A stretch of DNA of 64,000 bases from Anaerosporobacter mobilis DSM 15930 (GCF_900142955.1 NZ_FRCP01000011.1:124001-188000); one strand, 5' to 3'; shown: positions 8,890 to 17,435, counted from the stretch's first letter. Made by a program: numbers and translations. The notes: a model not told the origin generated them from the sequence alone.

Positions 8890-8925
8890 AATAACTATGA
8901 TGTACTCCACTTATTCATAGTTATT
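8890..8925. repeat. Perfect 11-bp inverted repeat upstream of small ORF
   Basis: AATAACTATGA (8890-8900) and TCATAGTTATT (8915-8925) are exact inverted copies with a 14-nt loop. The element lies between the divergent recombinase start and the small gene downstream. It could be an operator or a leader hairpin; no T run follows. Confidence 0.5.
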
Positions 8926-8953
8926 TAGAAGTTAAATTAGGGAGTAAAATTCC

Positions 8954-9163
8954 ATGGAGAAGCTGAAATTTGAGAATTATATATATTTCCCGGATAAAAT
9001 CATTAAGTTTGACGAGTTAAATGACGATGAAATGGATGAGTTTCGCAGGCAGATGATAAATATCTTGCAAGAGCAAACGAATCTGGAGTATAGGGAAAAT
9101 AGTGAAGAGCTAACGAATAAAAAACTAGAAGATGGAGAAAATATTCCCAAAATGAATAAGTGA
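8954..9163 (+). CDS. Small acidic protein of unknown function
   Basis: 69 residues with start ATG behind AGGGAGT. The sequence is highly charged and acidic (KFDELNDDEMDEFRRQMINIL) with a predicted amphipathic helix and no membrane segment, motif or family that I recognise. It is bounded by a perfect inverted repeat upstream and a 13-bp hairpin just after the stop, so it looks like an independent small transcription unit. The position beside a recombinase allows an accessory-element origin. Coding status is supported by the ribosome site and the flanking hairpins only. Confidence 0.55.
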   Translation: MEKLKFENYIYFPDKIIKFDELNDDEMDEFRRQMINILQEQTNLEYRENSEELTNKKLEDGENIPKMNK

Positions 9164-9164
9164 A

Positions 9165-9201
9165 TAATTAATTGCGAGCCCGTATACTTCGCAATTAATT
9201 A
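9165..9201 (+). terminator. Palindromic hairpin after small ORF
   Basis: TAATTAATTGCGA (9165-9177) is followed after 11 nt by its exact reverse complement TCGCAATTAATTA (9189-9201). No strong T run follows, so it may be a weak terminator or a processing hairpin between the small gene and the lipoprotein gene. Confidence 0.5.
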
Positions 9202-9226
9202 ACTTAGCGAGGTAGAAGGAGAACGT

Positions 9227-9736
9227 ATGAAAAAGATTATTTCAGTTATGCTAGTAGTAATTATAGCGGTTGGTTTAGTTGGGTGTAAGAAAGCCAAGGA
9301 AGTAGACGTGAAGACGCAAGATTTAATTAACTCTATTGGAGAGAGTATTGCAAAAGATGCGAATGTTGCCTCTAAAGAGGAACTTGGCTGGAACGAAGTT
9401 GATCTATTAAGCGAGAATGGTTCTGCTATTCTTGAGATGATGAATCTTGATCCAAATCTACTAGAAGAGGCAATCTATTATGAGAATCCGATGAATGTGC
9501 GAGCGGATCGTATTATTATAGCAAAAGTAAAAGAAGAGAAAGATGTGAATACTGTTAAACTTGCATTTGATGAATTGAAACAGGCACAAGAAGCTGATTG
9601 GAAACAATATCTTCCTGACCAATATCAAAAAGTAAAAGAAGGTCAGGTCATTGTTAAAGATAAATTCGTATTCTATTTTGTATATGATGATATCGCTAGT
9701 ATTAAGAAGATCGTAGACGATGCATTGATACAATAA
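9227..9736 (+). CDS. Lipoprotein, DUF4358-like
   Basis: 169 residues with a clear lipoprotein signal: MKKIIS, a hydrophobic core, then lipobox LVGC with Cys at residue 20. The mature part is small and acidic; the arrangement of WNEVDLL, a YYENPMNVRADRIIIAKVKEE strand and a C-terminal segment VIVKDKFVFYFVYDD resembles the DUF4358 lipoproteins common in Lachnospiraceae. AGAAGGAG precedes the ATG. Function unknown; extracytoplasmic and membrane-anchored. It lies upstream of nagB with ~120 bp between them. Confidence 0.8.
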   Translation: MKKIISVMLVVIIAVGLVGCKKAKEVDVKTQDLINSIGESIAKDANVASKEELGWNEVDLLSENGSAILEMMNLDPNLLEEAIYYENPMNVRADRIIIAKVKEEKDVNTVKLAFDELKQAQEADWKQYLPDQYQKVKEGQVIVKDKFVFYFVYDDIASIKKIVDDALIQ

Positions 9737-9856
9737 CTAGTAAAGAGTTATTAGTTTATAAGAATCACTATAACAATTACTATAATAAGAAAAGATAGGG
9801 AGAGGGAAAATCCTTCTTCCTAATTATACTGTTTAGTTTATTACAGGAGGAAGCAA

Positions 9857-10570
9857 ATGAAGATTATATATGCAAAAGATTATTCTGATTTAAGTCGTAA
9901 GGCAGCGAATATTATATCGGCACAAGTAATTTTAAAGCCAAATAGCGTATTAGGTTTAGCAACAGGCTCTACGCCAATAGGTACCTATAAGCAGTTAATT
10001 GAATGGTATGAGAAAGGGGATATTGATTTCTCTGTAGCAAGGTCCGTAAACTTAGATGAGTATGTAGGGATTAATTCTGATAATGAACAAAGTTATCGGT
10101 ACTTTATGGATACACACCTATTCTCACATATTAATATTAAGAGAGAAAATACATATGTACCAAGTGGAAAAGCAGTGGATTTACAAGAAGAATGTAAGGC
10201 ATATGATGATTTGATTCAAAAAGTTGGTGGTATTGATATGCAGTTACTTGGGATTGGACACAATGGTCATATCGGTTTTAATGAACCCGATCAAGCATTC
10301 GAAAAAACAACCCACATTGTAGAGCTTGGAGATACAACAATTAGTGCCAATGCTAGGTTTTTTGATTCTATCGAGGAAGTCCCAAGGAAGGCAATCACAA
10401 TGGGAATTAAATCTATTATGCAAGCACAGAAGATATTATTAATTGCTAATGGCAAGGATAAAGAAGAGATTATTAATAAGGCTCTTAACGGACCAGTAAC
10501 TCCAGCTATACCAGCTTCGATACTGCAATTACATCCGGATTTGACCGTGATTTGTAGTTTTGAATCATAG
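9857..10570 (+). CDS. nagB: Glucosamine-6-phosphate deaminase
   Basis: 237 residues, the compact Firmicutes form. It converts glucosamine-6-phosphate to fructose-6-phosphate and ammonia in the cytoplasm. Family motifs are in order: LGLATGSTPIGTY (phosphate loop), VNLDEYVG with the catalytic Asp, NEQSYRYFM, GIGHNGHIGFNEP (the catalytic His/Glu region) and SARF-like NARFFDS. The ATG follows ACAGGAGGAAGCAA. It lacks the C-terminal allosteric extension of the E. coli enzyme. The GH112 locus 3 kb upstream would release an N-acetylhexosamine, so the two could be metabolically linked; nagA is not in the window. Confidence 0.95.
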   Translation: MKIIYAKDYSDLSRKAANIISAQVILKPNSVLGLATGSTPIGTYKQLIEWYEKGDIDFSVARSVNLDEYVGINSDNEQSYRYFMDTHLFSHINIKRENTYVPSGKAVDLQEECKAYDDLIQKVGGIDMQLLGIGHNGHIGFNEPDQAFEKTTHIVELGDTTISANARFFDSIEEVPRKAITMGIKSIMQAQKILLIANGKDKEEIINKALNGPVTPAIPASILQLHPDLTVICSFES

Positions 10571-10576
10571 GATAAT

Positions 10577-10612
10577 AAAAAGGTGCCCTCTACCAATGTA
10601 GTAGAGAGCACC
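10577..10612 (-). terminator. Intrinsic terminator of the UPF0473 gene (possibly bidirectional)
   Basis: GGTGCCCTCTAC (10582-10593) pairs with GTAGAGAGCACC (10601-10612) with one mismatch. Read on the minus strand the hairpin is followed by TTTTTATTAT, a good terminator for the leftward gene. It also lies 11 bp after the nagB stop codon and may end both transcripts. Confidence 0.8.
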
Positions 10613-10618
10613 TAAGTA

Positions 10619-10957
10619 CTATTCTTCGTCGTCTATAATGTCTTGGAATTCTTCATCATCAAGAAATTGATCGAATGCGTCAGCAACAGCTTCGTATTCA
10701 TCATCATCTTCGATGTTAAGAAGTTCGATTTCTTCGTTTTCTAATTGTTTGAAACGGTATAAGAAAACTTCACCTTCTTCATCACTTTCTGCTTCTTCAA
10801 CAGGTAGTAATGCAATATAATCGTTTCCGTTAACTGGGAAGATTGTTAATACAATACATTCCATCTCCGTACCATCATCAAGTGTTAATGTTACCATTCC
10901 TTGTTCTTCTTCGTTGCATCCGCAATCGCAATCGATATCATGACGTTCGTCGCTCAT
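10619..10957 (-). CDS. UPF0473/DUF1292 family protein
   Basis: 112 residues, strongly acidic. A short Cys-containing start (DIDCDCGCNEEE) leads into VTLTLDDGTEMECIVLTIF, then NDYIALLP and EVFLYRF, the DUF1292 (YrzB-like) core, and ends in a run of Asp/Glu. The family is widespread in Firmicutes and of unknown function. The N-terminal C-D-C-G-C cluster is a possible metal site and is variable in the family. It is convergent with nagB and shares a terminator hairpin. Confidence 0.88.
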   Translation of the reverse strand: MSDERHDIDCDCGCNEEEQGMVTLTLDDGTEMECIVLTIFPVNGNDYIALLPVEEAESDEEGEVFLYRFKQLENEEIELLNIEDDDEYEAVADAFDQFLDDEEFQDIIDDEE

Positions 10958-11307
10958 TAAAAATACCTCATTTCTTTATAATTGAGATTGTCACAGTAAG
11001 TATCATAGTTATCTTCTGTGCATTAATTTACTGTAACTTATTTCCTATTGTAACAAGTGAAAAATTAATTCAAGTAAGCTAATGTTTCTCTTTATTATGA
11101 ATGTATCAGATTGAATAAAAAAAAGCAAGGAGTTATTTTGTTAAAGTCTCATTAAATTCATTGATTTAATTGCAAAAAACAGTAAAAATATATTGACTTT
11201 ATTGTAAAATAGCATAAAATAATTAAGAGCGGTATATTATGCTACTAAAAGGTATAATTGAAAATACCTATTTATTGAACATTCACAGTTTAGGAGGAGA
11301 ACATTCA
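10958..11307 (+). promoter_or_regulatory. Divergent intergenic region with sigma-A promoter
   Basis: 350 bp between the divergent UPF0473 gene and the Arg/Asn-rich gene. TTGACT (11193-11198), 16-bp spacer, TAAAAT (11215-11220) make a plausible rightward promoter about 90 bp before the GTG start. The rest is AT-rich and I see no RNA motif or ORF in it. Confidence 0.5.
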
Positions 11308-11991
11308 GTGGTTACAAGCAATGCTAATGATAGCAGACCAAGAGAAAACCGTAGCAACGAGACGAGAAGCAACAATTATAAACCTAGAGTAAATCGTGAT
11401 AATGAAAATCGCGGTGAAGGTAGAACTTATAATGGAAACCGTGAGAATCGTCCGTTTAATAAGGAAGGAAGACCTTATAACAAAGACGCTAAACCATTTA
11501 ACAAAGAATCAAGACCTTATAACAGACAAGGGGATTCAAACAATCGTACTGATAGACCTGCAAGACCATATAAAAGAGATGGTGAAACGTCTGAACGTAC
11601 AGGTGGTTATCAAAGAGATAACAATGGATTTAGAGGAAAAGATACAAGAGGTGGGAGCTATAATAGCTACAATAAGGATCGTGGTTTTAATAAAGATCGC
11701 GATGATGCGGACAGAAATGAAGGTAGATCTGGTAAAAGCTACGGCAGCAAAGACCAAAGAATGAAAGATGCACCTACTAAAGAAAAAGAACAACAACCAG
11801 ACAAATTTGAGACTATTAAGCGTTTAGAACGCGAAAAGAAGGCAATGCAAAAGAAACAAGAAAGCAAGAAAACAGAGAAACAAGCAAAGCCTCAAATGAA
11901 GCAAAAAAGAACAAATAATATCGATTGGACTCGTGGATATCAGAATGGTCTATATGACGATGATGATGAAGATTACACAATGTTAATGTAA
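11308..11991 (+). CDS. Low-complexity Arg/Asn/Lys-rich protein of unknown function
   Basis: About 227 residues from a GTG at 11308 placed 7 nt after GGAGGAGA; the longer frame from 11239 has no ribosome site. The first ~160 residues are disordered and basic, built from imperfect repeats such as RPFNKEGRPYNKD, KPFNKESRPYNRQ and RGG/FRGK blocks like RG-rich RNA-binding tails. Residues ~165-205 are a charged helix (ETIKRLEREKKAMQKKQESKK), and the C-terminus ends TRGYQNGLYDDDDEDYTMLM, an acidic tail. No catalytic motif or membrane segment is present. RNA or ribosome association is an inference from composition. Two other long frames overlap it and are composition shadows. Confidence 0.75.
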   Translation: MVTSNANDSRPRENRSNETRSNNYKPRVNRDNENRGEGRTYNGNRENRPFNKEGRPYNKDAKPFNKESRPYNRQGDSNNRTDRPARPYKRDGETSERTGGYQRDNNGFRGKDTRGGSYNSYNKDRGFNKDRDDADRNEGRSGKSYGSKDQRMKDAPTKEKEQQPDKFETIKRLEREKKAMQKKQESKKTEKQAKPQMKQKRTNNIDWTRGYQNGLYDDDDEDYTMLM

Positions 11992-12060
11992 TACAAGTAT
12001 TCGATATATAAGATAAAATTCGTTTGATATAGTTTTAATATATCACGTATAAGAATAGAG

Positions 12061-12100
12061 AAAAGAAGAATTCTAATTTTCATAAGGATTCTTCTTTTTT
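12061..12100 (+). terminator. Intrinsic terminator after the Arg/Asn-rich gene
   Basis: AAGAAGAAT (12063-12071) pairs with ATTCTTCTT (12088-12096), and the right arm runs into TTTTTT. Confidence 0.85.
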
Positions 12101-12113
12101 ATTTACCGTTGCA

Positions 12114-12142
12114 TTGCGGATTGCGAACAAATGTACTATAAT
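12114..12142 (+). promoter_or_regulatory. Putative promoter of the Rad3-like helicase gene
   Basis: TTGCGG (12114-12119), 17-bp spacer, TATAAT (12137-12142), about 55 bp before the start codon. Confidence 0.45.
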
Positions 12143-12196
12143 TGTAATTAATTGAAAGAGGCTTAATATAGTATTAGTTACGAAAGGGATTGCAGA

Positions 12197-14614
12197 ATGT
12201 ACAAGATTGTTGATCATGTTATTAAAGTTTCTGTACGAAATCTTGTTGAGTTTATTCTCCGAAGTGGGAATATTGATAATACACAGGTAACGACAGCAGA
12301 CGCCGACGCGATGCAAGAAGGCAGTCGTATTCACCGTAAGATTCAAAAGCGAATGGGAAGTGAATATCAAGCCGAGGTACCGCTTAGCATAACTGTACCT
12401 GCATTTAGTCTAGACGAGGACTATACGCTTTGTGTGGAAGGACGTGCAGACGGTATTATCCACACAAGTAAATTAAATGAAGATAATAACTTATATGAGA
12501 ATGTAGTAATCATTGATGAAATAAAAGCCATATATATGGAACTTAGCTTCTTAAAAGAGGCATCCCCGGTACATCTTGCGCAGGCTATGTGCTATGCCTA
12601 CATTACCGCTAAGCAGGAGAAACTTGACTCCATTGGTGTAAGGATGTCTTACTGTAATATTGAAACGGAGCAGATGAAATATTTTGAAGAGACCTATACC
12701 TATTCTTTCTTAGAATCATGGTTTAAGGATTTGACTTCTGAATTTGCTAAGTGGATGGAGTGGCAGTGTAATTGGATGCAGAAACGAAATCGTTCTATTA
12801 AAGGTATAGATTTTCCGTTTCCTTATAGAGAGGGGCAAAGAGATCTAGTAACAGGCGTATATAAAACAATTATTCGTGATAAGAAGCTTTATATCGAGGC
12901 ACCAACTGGAGTTGGCAAGACTATCTCAACTGTGTACCCATCTGTTAAGGCTATAGGTGAGGGCTACAGTAATAAGTTATTCTATATGACAGCTAAGACG
13001 ATAACAAGAACTGCCGCGGAGGATACATTCCGTATCTTGCAAGACAAAGGTATGCAGCTGAAAGTAACTACGATTACAGCGAAGGAGAAATTCTGTATCT
13101 TAGAAAAGACTGACTGTAATCCAGGGGCTTGTGAAAGAGCAAAAGGACATTATGACCGTGTCAATGATGCTGTATACGATTTGATTACCCATGAGAACGC
13201 CATCTCGAGGGAGTTGATACTAGAATATGCAGAAAAGCACCTCGTTTGCCCTTTCGAAATGTGCTTAGATGTTACGAATTGGTCAGATGCAGTAATTTGC
13301 GACTATAATTATGTATTCGATCCTAATGTATATCTTAGAAGGTTCTTTGCGAATGACACAAAGAATGATTATATCTTCTTAATCGACGAGGCGCATAATC
13401 TTGTTGAGCGTGCTAGAGAGATGTATAGTGCACAAGTATTTAAACAACATTTTCTTGACGTGAAGAAATTTGTTGCTGGATATAGTAAGAAGTTAACAAA
13501 ACGTTTGGAAGCATGCAATAGCAGCATGCTCAAATTAAAGAGAGACTGTGAAGAGTGTGAGATTGTTGAAAGTATAGGTGACCTTGTACTAAATCTGATG
13601 AGACTACTTGCTGAGTTTGAAGAATTCTTGGTAGAGTGGAAGAATTTTGATAATCGAGATCGTTGTATGGAGTTATATTTGCAGGTCAGACATTTTCTTA
13701 ATATGCATGAGCTGTTAGATGAGAACTATCTTATATATACGGATTATGATGAGAAGGAAGGATTTCGAGTACGGTTACAATGTATGAATCCTGCAAGAAA
13801 TCTAGCAACTTGTTTAGCAAAAGGAAAAAGTGCAATTTTCTTCTCTGCAACTTTGTTACCGATTCACTATTATAAAGACCAATTAGCAGGATCAGAGGAG
13901 GATTATGCAATCTATGCACCTTCTCCATTCGATAAGGAAAAGCGTTTACTTGTTATCGGCAATGATGTTAGCACCAAATATACGAGAAGAAATCAGAGTG
14001 AATATCAAAAGATTGCATCGTATATAATCCAGTTGGCGGGTGCAAAAGTAGGTAATTACATGGCATTTTTCCCTTCTTATCAATTAATGAATGAAGTCGG
14101 GAAAATACTGGAAGAAAAGATTCTTATGGGGGAACTTAAAGCGCAAGTTGAATTGCAACATAATTCTATGACAGAGCGGGAGAAGGAGCAATTCCTAGAA
14201 GATTTTGTGGAAGATCCAGATGAAACGAGAATTGGCCTGTGTGTAATGGGCGGAATCTTTAGTGAAGGAATTGACCTACGTAGCAATCGTTTAATTGGAG
14301 TGATCATTGTAGGAACAGGACTTCCTATGGTGTGTAATGAGAGAGAGCTCTTTCGTTCTTACTATGATAGATGTAATGGCAATGGCTTTGATTATGCGTA
14401 TCTATATAATGGAATGAATAAAGTATTACAATCCGCTGGGCGTGTTATTCGGACGCAGCAAGATCATGGTGTTATAGTATTACTAGATGAGAGGTTTACC
14501 AATAGGCAATATCAGAATCTGTTTCCTAGAGAATGGTTCCCTCATGAAGTGACGGGGTATACGAAGTTCCCATCTTTGGTTGAGAAGTTCTGGAATGAAG
14601 TGAGTATAAGTTAA
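12197..14614 (+). CDS. Rad3/DinG-like DNA helicase with N-terminal PD-(D/E)XK nuclease domain
   Basis: 805 residues. The N-terminal ~190 residues carry a Cas4/RecB-like nuclease signature: D near residue 85 (VEGRADGIIH) and D107-E-I-K110 (VVIIDEIK), followed by a helix with HLAQAMCYAY, the usual QxxxY motif. The helicase part has Walker A APTGVGKT (235-242), a cysteine set for a 4Fe-4S cluster (C300, C307, C312, C351 and C356 are candidates), DEAH at 397-400, and C-terminal motifs FFSATLLP, GGIFSEGIDL and QSAGRVIRTQQD. XPD/DinG proteins unwind DNA 5'-3' using the Fe-S domain as a wedge. Fused nuclease-helicases of this kind are known in Firmicutes and presumably act in DNA repair. It is a single gene between its own promoter and the HAD gene. 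Confidence 0.9.
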   Translation: MYKIVDHVIKVSVRNLVEFILRSGNIDNTQVTTADADAMQEGSRIHRKIQKRMGSEYQAEVPLSITVPAFSLDEDYTLCVEGRADGIIHTSKLNEDNNLYENVVIIDEIKAIYMELSFLKEASPVHLAQAMCYAYITAKQEKLDSIGVRMSYCNIETEQMKYFEETYTYSFLESWFKDLTSEFAKWMEWQCNWMQKRNRSIKGIDFPFPYREGQRDLVTGVYKTIIRDKKLYIEAPTGVGKTISTVYPSVKAIGEGYSNKLFYMTAKTITRTAAEDTFRILQDKGMQLKVTTITAKEKFCILEKTDCNPGACERAKGHYDRVNDAVYDLITHENAISRELILEYAEKHLVCPFEMCLDVTNWSDAVICDYNYVFDPNVYLRRFFANDTKNDYIFLIDEAHNLVERAREMYSAQVFKQHFLDVKKFVAGYSKKLTKRLEACNSSMLKLKRDCEECEIVESIGDLVLNLMRLLAEFEEFLVEWKNFDNRDRCMELYLQVRHFLNMHELLDENYLIYTDYDEKEGFRVRLQCMNPARNLATCLAKGKSAIFFSATLLPIHYYKDQLAGSEEDYAIYAPSPFDKEKRLLVIGNDVSTKYTRRNQSEYQKIASYIIQLAGAKVGNYMAFFPSYQLMNEVGKILEEKILMGELKAQVELQHNSMTEREKEQFLEDFVEDPDETRIGLCVMGGIFSEGIDLRSNRLIGVIIVGTGLPMVCNERELFRSYYDRCNGNGFDYAYLYNGMNKVLQSAGRVIRTQQDHGVIVLLDERFTNRQYQNLFPREWFPHEVTGYTKFPSLVEKFWNEVSIS

Positions 14615-14619
14615 GAAAG

Positions 14620-14677
14620 TAGCTATTCAGAGATCTAGTGAATGAGCTTGCTTTATAATAAGTCAACTGGATAGCTA
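14620..14677 (+). other. Intergenic inverted repeat between helicase and HAD genes
   Basis: TAGCTATTCAG (14620-14630) and CTGGATAGCTA (14667-14677) are inverted copies with one G-U-type difference and a long loop. A T-rich stretch (TTTATTTTT) follows at ~14690. It may be a weak terminator. Confidence 0.35.
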
Positions 14678-14717
14678 TGAGTAAGACTTTATTTTTAGAA
14701 GAAAGAAGGATAAACAT

Positions 14718-15389
14718 ATGAAGAAGAAAGCAGCAATATTTGATTTAGATGGAACAATTGCAGATACAGTAGAATCAATAGCATATGCAACGAATGTGAC
14801 ATTAGAATCATTAGGACTAAAAAAAAGACCAGTTGAAGAGTATAACTACTATGCTGGTGATGGCGCAGATGTATTAGTTATGCGTGCTTTAAAAGCGGCA
14901 AGTGAGAATGAGGAGCAAGCAGAGGCGTTATTCCTACGCGCCAAGGATAAATATAAAGAAGTGTTTTTAGAGTACTGTATGTATAAGGTGAAGCCTTTTG
15001 ATGGAATGGTTGAGTTACTTGGTGAATTAAAAGCTAGGGGAATTAAAATTGGTGTTTTATCTAATAAGCCACATGATAGAGCGGTAGATGTGGTGAATGA
15101 GCTTTTTGGAGAAGGATATTTTGACCTTGTTTGTGGGCAAAGAGAAGGAGTACCGAAAAAACCAGATCCAAGCGGTGCAAGAAAGATGTTAGAGGAATTT
15201 GATATAGGTCCAGCGGAATGTCTTTATGTTGGGGATACGAATGTAGATATGCAAACGGGTAAGAATACTGGAATGTTTACCGTTGGTGTATTATGGGGCT
15301 TTCGTGACAGAGAGGAATTAGAGAACAATCATGCGGACGCTATAATTGCACATCCGCATGATTTGTTAGAATATATTGATTCGTTATAA
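14718..15389 (+). CDS. HAD-superfamily phosphatase, phosphoglycolate phosphatase-like
   Basis: 223 residues with all HAD motifs: motif I FDLDGTIADT (residues ~8-17, nucleophile Asp), motif II VLSNKPH, motif III KKPDPSG and motif IV YVGDTNVDMQTG. The helical cap between motifs I and II is the C1 type of Gph/beta-phosphoglucomutase relatives. Gph dephosphorylates 2-phosphoglycolate, but HAD substrate calls from sequence are weak, so I leave the symbol blank. AGAAGGATAAAC precedes the ATG. It is convergent with the VanZ-like gene. Confidence 0.85.
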   Translation: MKKKAAIFDLDGTIADTVESIAYATNVTLESLGLKKRPVEEYNYYAGDGADVLVMRALKAASENEEQAEALFLRAKDKYKEVFLEYCMYKVKPFDGMVELLGELKARGIKIGVLSNKPHDRAVDVVNELFGEGYFDLVCGQREGVPKKPDPSGARKMLEEFDIGPAECLYVGDTNVDMQTGKNTGMFTVGVLWGFRDREELENNHADAIIAHPHDLLEYIDSL

Positions 15390-15408
15390 GTAAGTTTTAG
15401 ACATAACG

Positions 15409-15478
15409 CAAACTTCGCATCTGAAGATTCATGGAGTAGTTAACTGCTATCAATGAAGTCATTTATGTGCGATGTTTG
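15409..15478. terminator. Long imperfect inverted repeat between convergent genes
   Basis: CAAACTTCGCAT (15409-15420) and GTGCGATGTTTG (15467-15478) are inverted copies with two mismatches; inner segments (TTCATGG/TCAATGAA, AGTAGTTAACTGCT) add pairing. It sits between the convergent HAD and VanZ-like stop codons, so a shared terminator is likely, though no clear T run is present. Confidence 0.45.
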
Positions 15479-15492
15479 GGCGAGTAACGATA

Positions 15493-16371
15493 TTACCAAT
15501 TAAAATGTTTTCTACCTTCTAAAAATTCATGCCGTTTGAGATGATAATATCTACTATTAAGTAGAAAGAAGAAGGAAGATCCAACTAGACCGCCAAGTAC
15601 ACCGAGTAATATATGTTCAACATCTGCAACTTCATGAGCAATATACTGTTTACATACTTCCATTACTATAGGTAACAAGAAAAGTAAGAATAGTCTTAGT
15701 ATGTGCCCTTTGTTTTTGAATAATAAGCTAATGTAGAACCCATAAGGTAATGTAATAAGAATGGAAACGAATATATACTGAATGAGTGGACTAATATCAG
15801 TTTGATTATAGATGGAATCTTCGATATAGCAAGCAATACGATAAAAAGGTATTACATTGCGATAGCTATCTTGATTAATCGACTGCCACATTGTGTCACT
15901 GATACAGGGCAACGTAATGGGTTTTATAACAATAATTAGTGCCAAAAATCCAATATAATAGATGATAAATTGCGTTGTACTCTTGTTAAAGAAACTAGTA
16001 AAATGAGCATACTGTTCTCTTGAATCATGAAGGTCATGTAAGATGGAGCAGATCATAGGCATTAACCAATTAAGTAATACAAGAATAAGTAGTTTTTGAC
16101 TATATTCCAAAGAGAAAGTATCTCCATTCATGTAGATAAATCCTATAATACATGAACTGAATAAGACAAGAATAAAGCTATATAAGAACCCTGAGTCAAA
16201 ACTTTTGGATGTTCGAATGAATATACTAGTACAAAGTATGAGAATAAAACTAATTATAACAAGTGATAGTACAGTGTTGGCGCAATAATAGATTATAAAG
16301 AACTCAAGTCCCAAGGTAAGTAAACTTATAAGGTCAATAATTGTAGTGAGTCGCACAGAAAGTCGATTCAT
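15493..16371 (-). CDS. VanZ-like integral membrane protein
   Basis: 292 residues with about eight hydrophobic segments. The C-terminal half matches the VanZ-like pattern: NVIPFYRI, a helix with QYIFVSILITLPYGFYI, then LLFLLPIVMEVCKQYI and the acidic VADVEHILLGVLGGLVGS. The N-terminal four helices are an extra membrane domain. VanZ gives low-level teicoplanin resistance in enterococci; most VanZ-like proteins have no known function and I infer none here. It is a single leftward gene convergent with the HAD phosphatase. Confidence 0.8.
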   Translation of the reverse strand: MNRLSVRLTTIIDLISLLTLGLEFFIIYYCANTVLSLVIISFILILCTSIFIRTSKSFDSGFLYSFILVLFSSCIIGFIYMNGDTFSLEYSQKLLILVLLNWLMPMICSILHDLHDSREQYAHFTSFFNKSTTQFIIYYIGFLALIIVIKPITLPCISDTMWQSINQDSYRNVIPFYRIACYIEDSIYNQTDISPLIQYIFVSILITLPYGFYISLLFKNKGHILRLFLLFLLPIVMEVCKQYIAHEVADVEHILLGVLGGLVGSSFFFLLNSRYYHLKRHEFLEGRKHFNW

Positions 16372-16769
16372 TTATATTCACACAACCTTTCTTTTATTAA
16401 TTATCTGGCGAAAAACTTAATAATCTTTTGTTCAGATACCTAGAAGGATTGGATTATTAAGCACTGGAATATTATAAAATTAATTAATGGGTAATGTATA
16501 TCTAATACTAATTTACTATAGAATTAAATATTTGTATAGGGCAAAAATGGATAAATTGGTAAAAAATGATGAACATAGGGTTCGCTATGCAGTATCTAGT
16601 TAAGGAATTTATACTAGAATATGATAAACTTTTTTAGGAATTTATAGTAACATAAGGTATTCGATTTTTGGAGAATATTACATTTGTAAAAAAGAAGAGA
16701 ATCCTTTAAAGTAAATAGCAAGTATATGTTTGGTGGTTACGTGCTTATTGCAAGGAAAGGATATATTGA
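16372..16769. other. 398-bp AT-rich divergent intergenic region
   Basis: It contains the starts of the leftward VanZ-like gene and the rightward YczE-like gene. The 11-mer AGGAATTTATA occurs twice (near 16603 and 16636). I see no ORF, tRNA or known RNA motif in it. Confidence 0.5.
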
Positions 16770-17393
16770 ATGAAATATTATAAAAGAGTTTTGATTGCGA
16801 TTATTGGTATCTTCTTTGTAGGACTCGGTATTGCGTTTAATGCGGGAACCATGTTTGGGAATGATCCGATTGCAATATTATATGATGGCATGCGTAGTGT
16901 GCTAAGAATGGAACCAGAACAGTTGGGATTGATATCTAATATAATTAATGTAGCTATGATAGTTATTTTATTCTTTCTAGGGAAAAGATACATTAATATC
17001 GGAACCTTGATCTATATAGTACCATTTGGTTTCTTTGTTTCAATAGGGACGTATCTTTATAATGTGGTAATAAATCAAAATAGTTTTATACAAAGAGTTA
17101 TAGGTGCAATAATCGGATGTTCTGCAACGTATTTTGGAGTGTCACTATTCATAGTTGTGGCTATTGGACTTGACCCATTCACTGGAGTAGTTATGGCAAT
17201 AGCAGATAAGATAGGTTGGAACTTTAGAAAAACAAAAATATGTTTTGATATAGTAATGGTGTTAATCGGATATCTAATGGGTGGTACATTAGGTATAATC
17301 ACGTTACTAACAGTAGCGACAGCAGGACCGGTAATCCAATACTTCTCAGATGTGATGAAAAAATATATAAAGATAGATAACGAAATAAAGTAG
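16770..17393 (+). CDS. YczE/YyaS/YitT-family membrane protein
   Basis: 207 residues, about five membrane helices. The start (RVLIAIIGIFFVGLGIAFNAGTMFG) and the pattern NDPIAILYDG, IPFGFFVSIGTYLY-like, GLDPFTGVV and GGTLGIITLLTVATAGPVIQ are characteristic of the YczE/YitT group. Function is unknown in general. AAGGAAAGGATATATTGA precedes the ATG. It stands alone between its upstream spacer and a terminator. Confidence 0.82.
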   Translation: MKYYKRVLIAIIGIFFVGLGIAFNAGTMFGNDPIAILYDGMRSVLRMEPEQLGLISNIINVAMIVILFFLGKRYINIGTLIYIVPFGFFVSIGTYLYNVVINQNSFIQRVIGAIIGCSATYFGVSLFIVVAIGLDPFTGVVMAIADKIGWNFRKTKICFDIVMVLIGYLMGGTLGIITLLTVATAGPVIQYFSDVMKKYIKIDNEIK

Positions 17394-17404
17394 TAAAGTG
17401 GAAG

Positions 17405-17435
17405 CAGTCAGCCTGTCGATAAGGTTGGCTGTTTT
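17405..17435 (+). terminator. Intrinsic terminator after YczE-like gene
   Basis: CAGTCAGCC (17405-17413) pairs with GGTTGGCTG (17423-17431) using G-U pairs, followed by TTTTC. Confidence 0.75.

Noticed and set aside
7355..9163. Complete transposon or prophage around the serine recombinase
   Set aside because: No structural phage, relaxase, resistance or excisionase genes and no convincing flanking direct repeats are visible.
11239..11307. Upstream in-frame extension of the Arg/Asn-rich protein
   Set aside because: The ATG at 11239 has no ribosome site, whereas GGAGGAGA is correctly spaced for the GTG at 11308.
11396..11796. Two long overlapping frames inside the Arg/Asn-rich gene (one on each strand)
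   Set aside because: They follow from the repetitive AGA/AAY codon composition; neither has a ribosome site or sensible protein composition.
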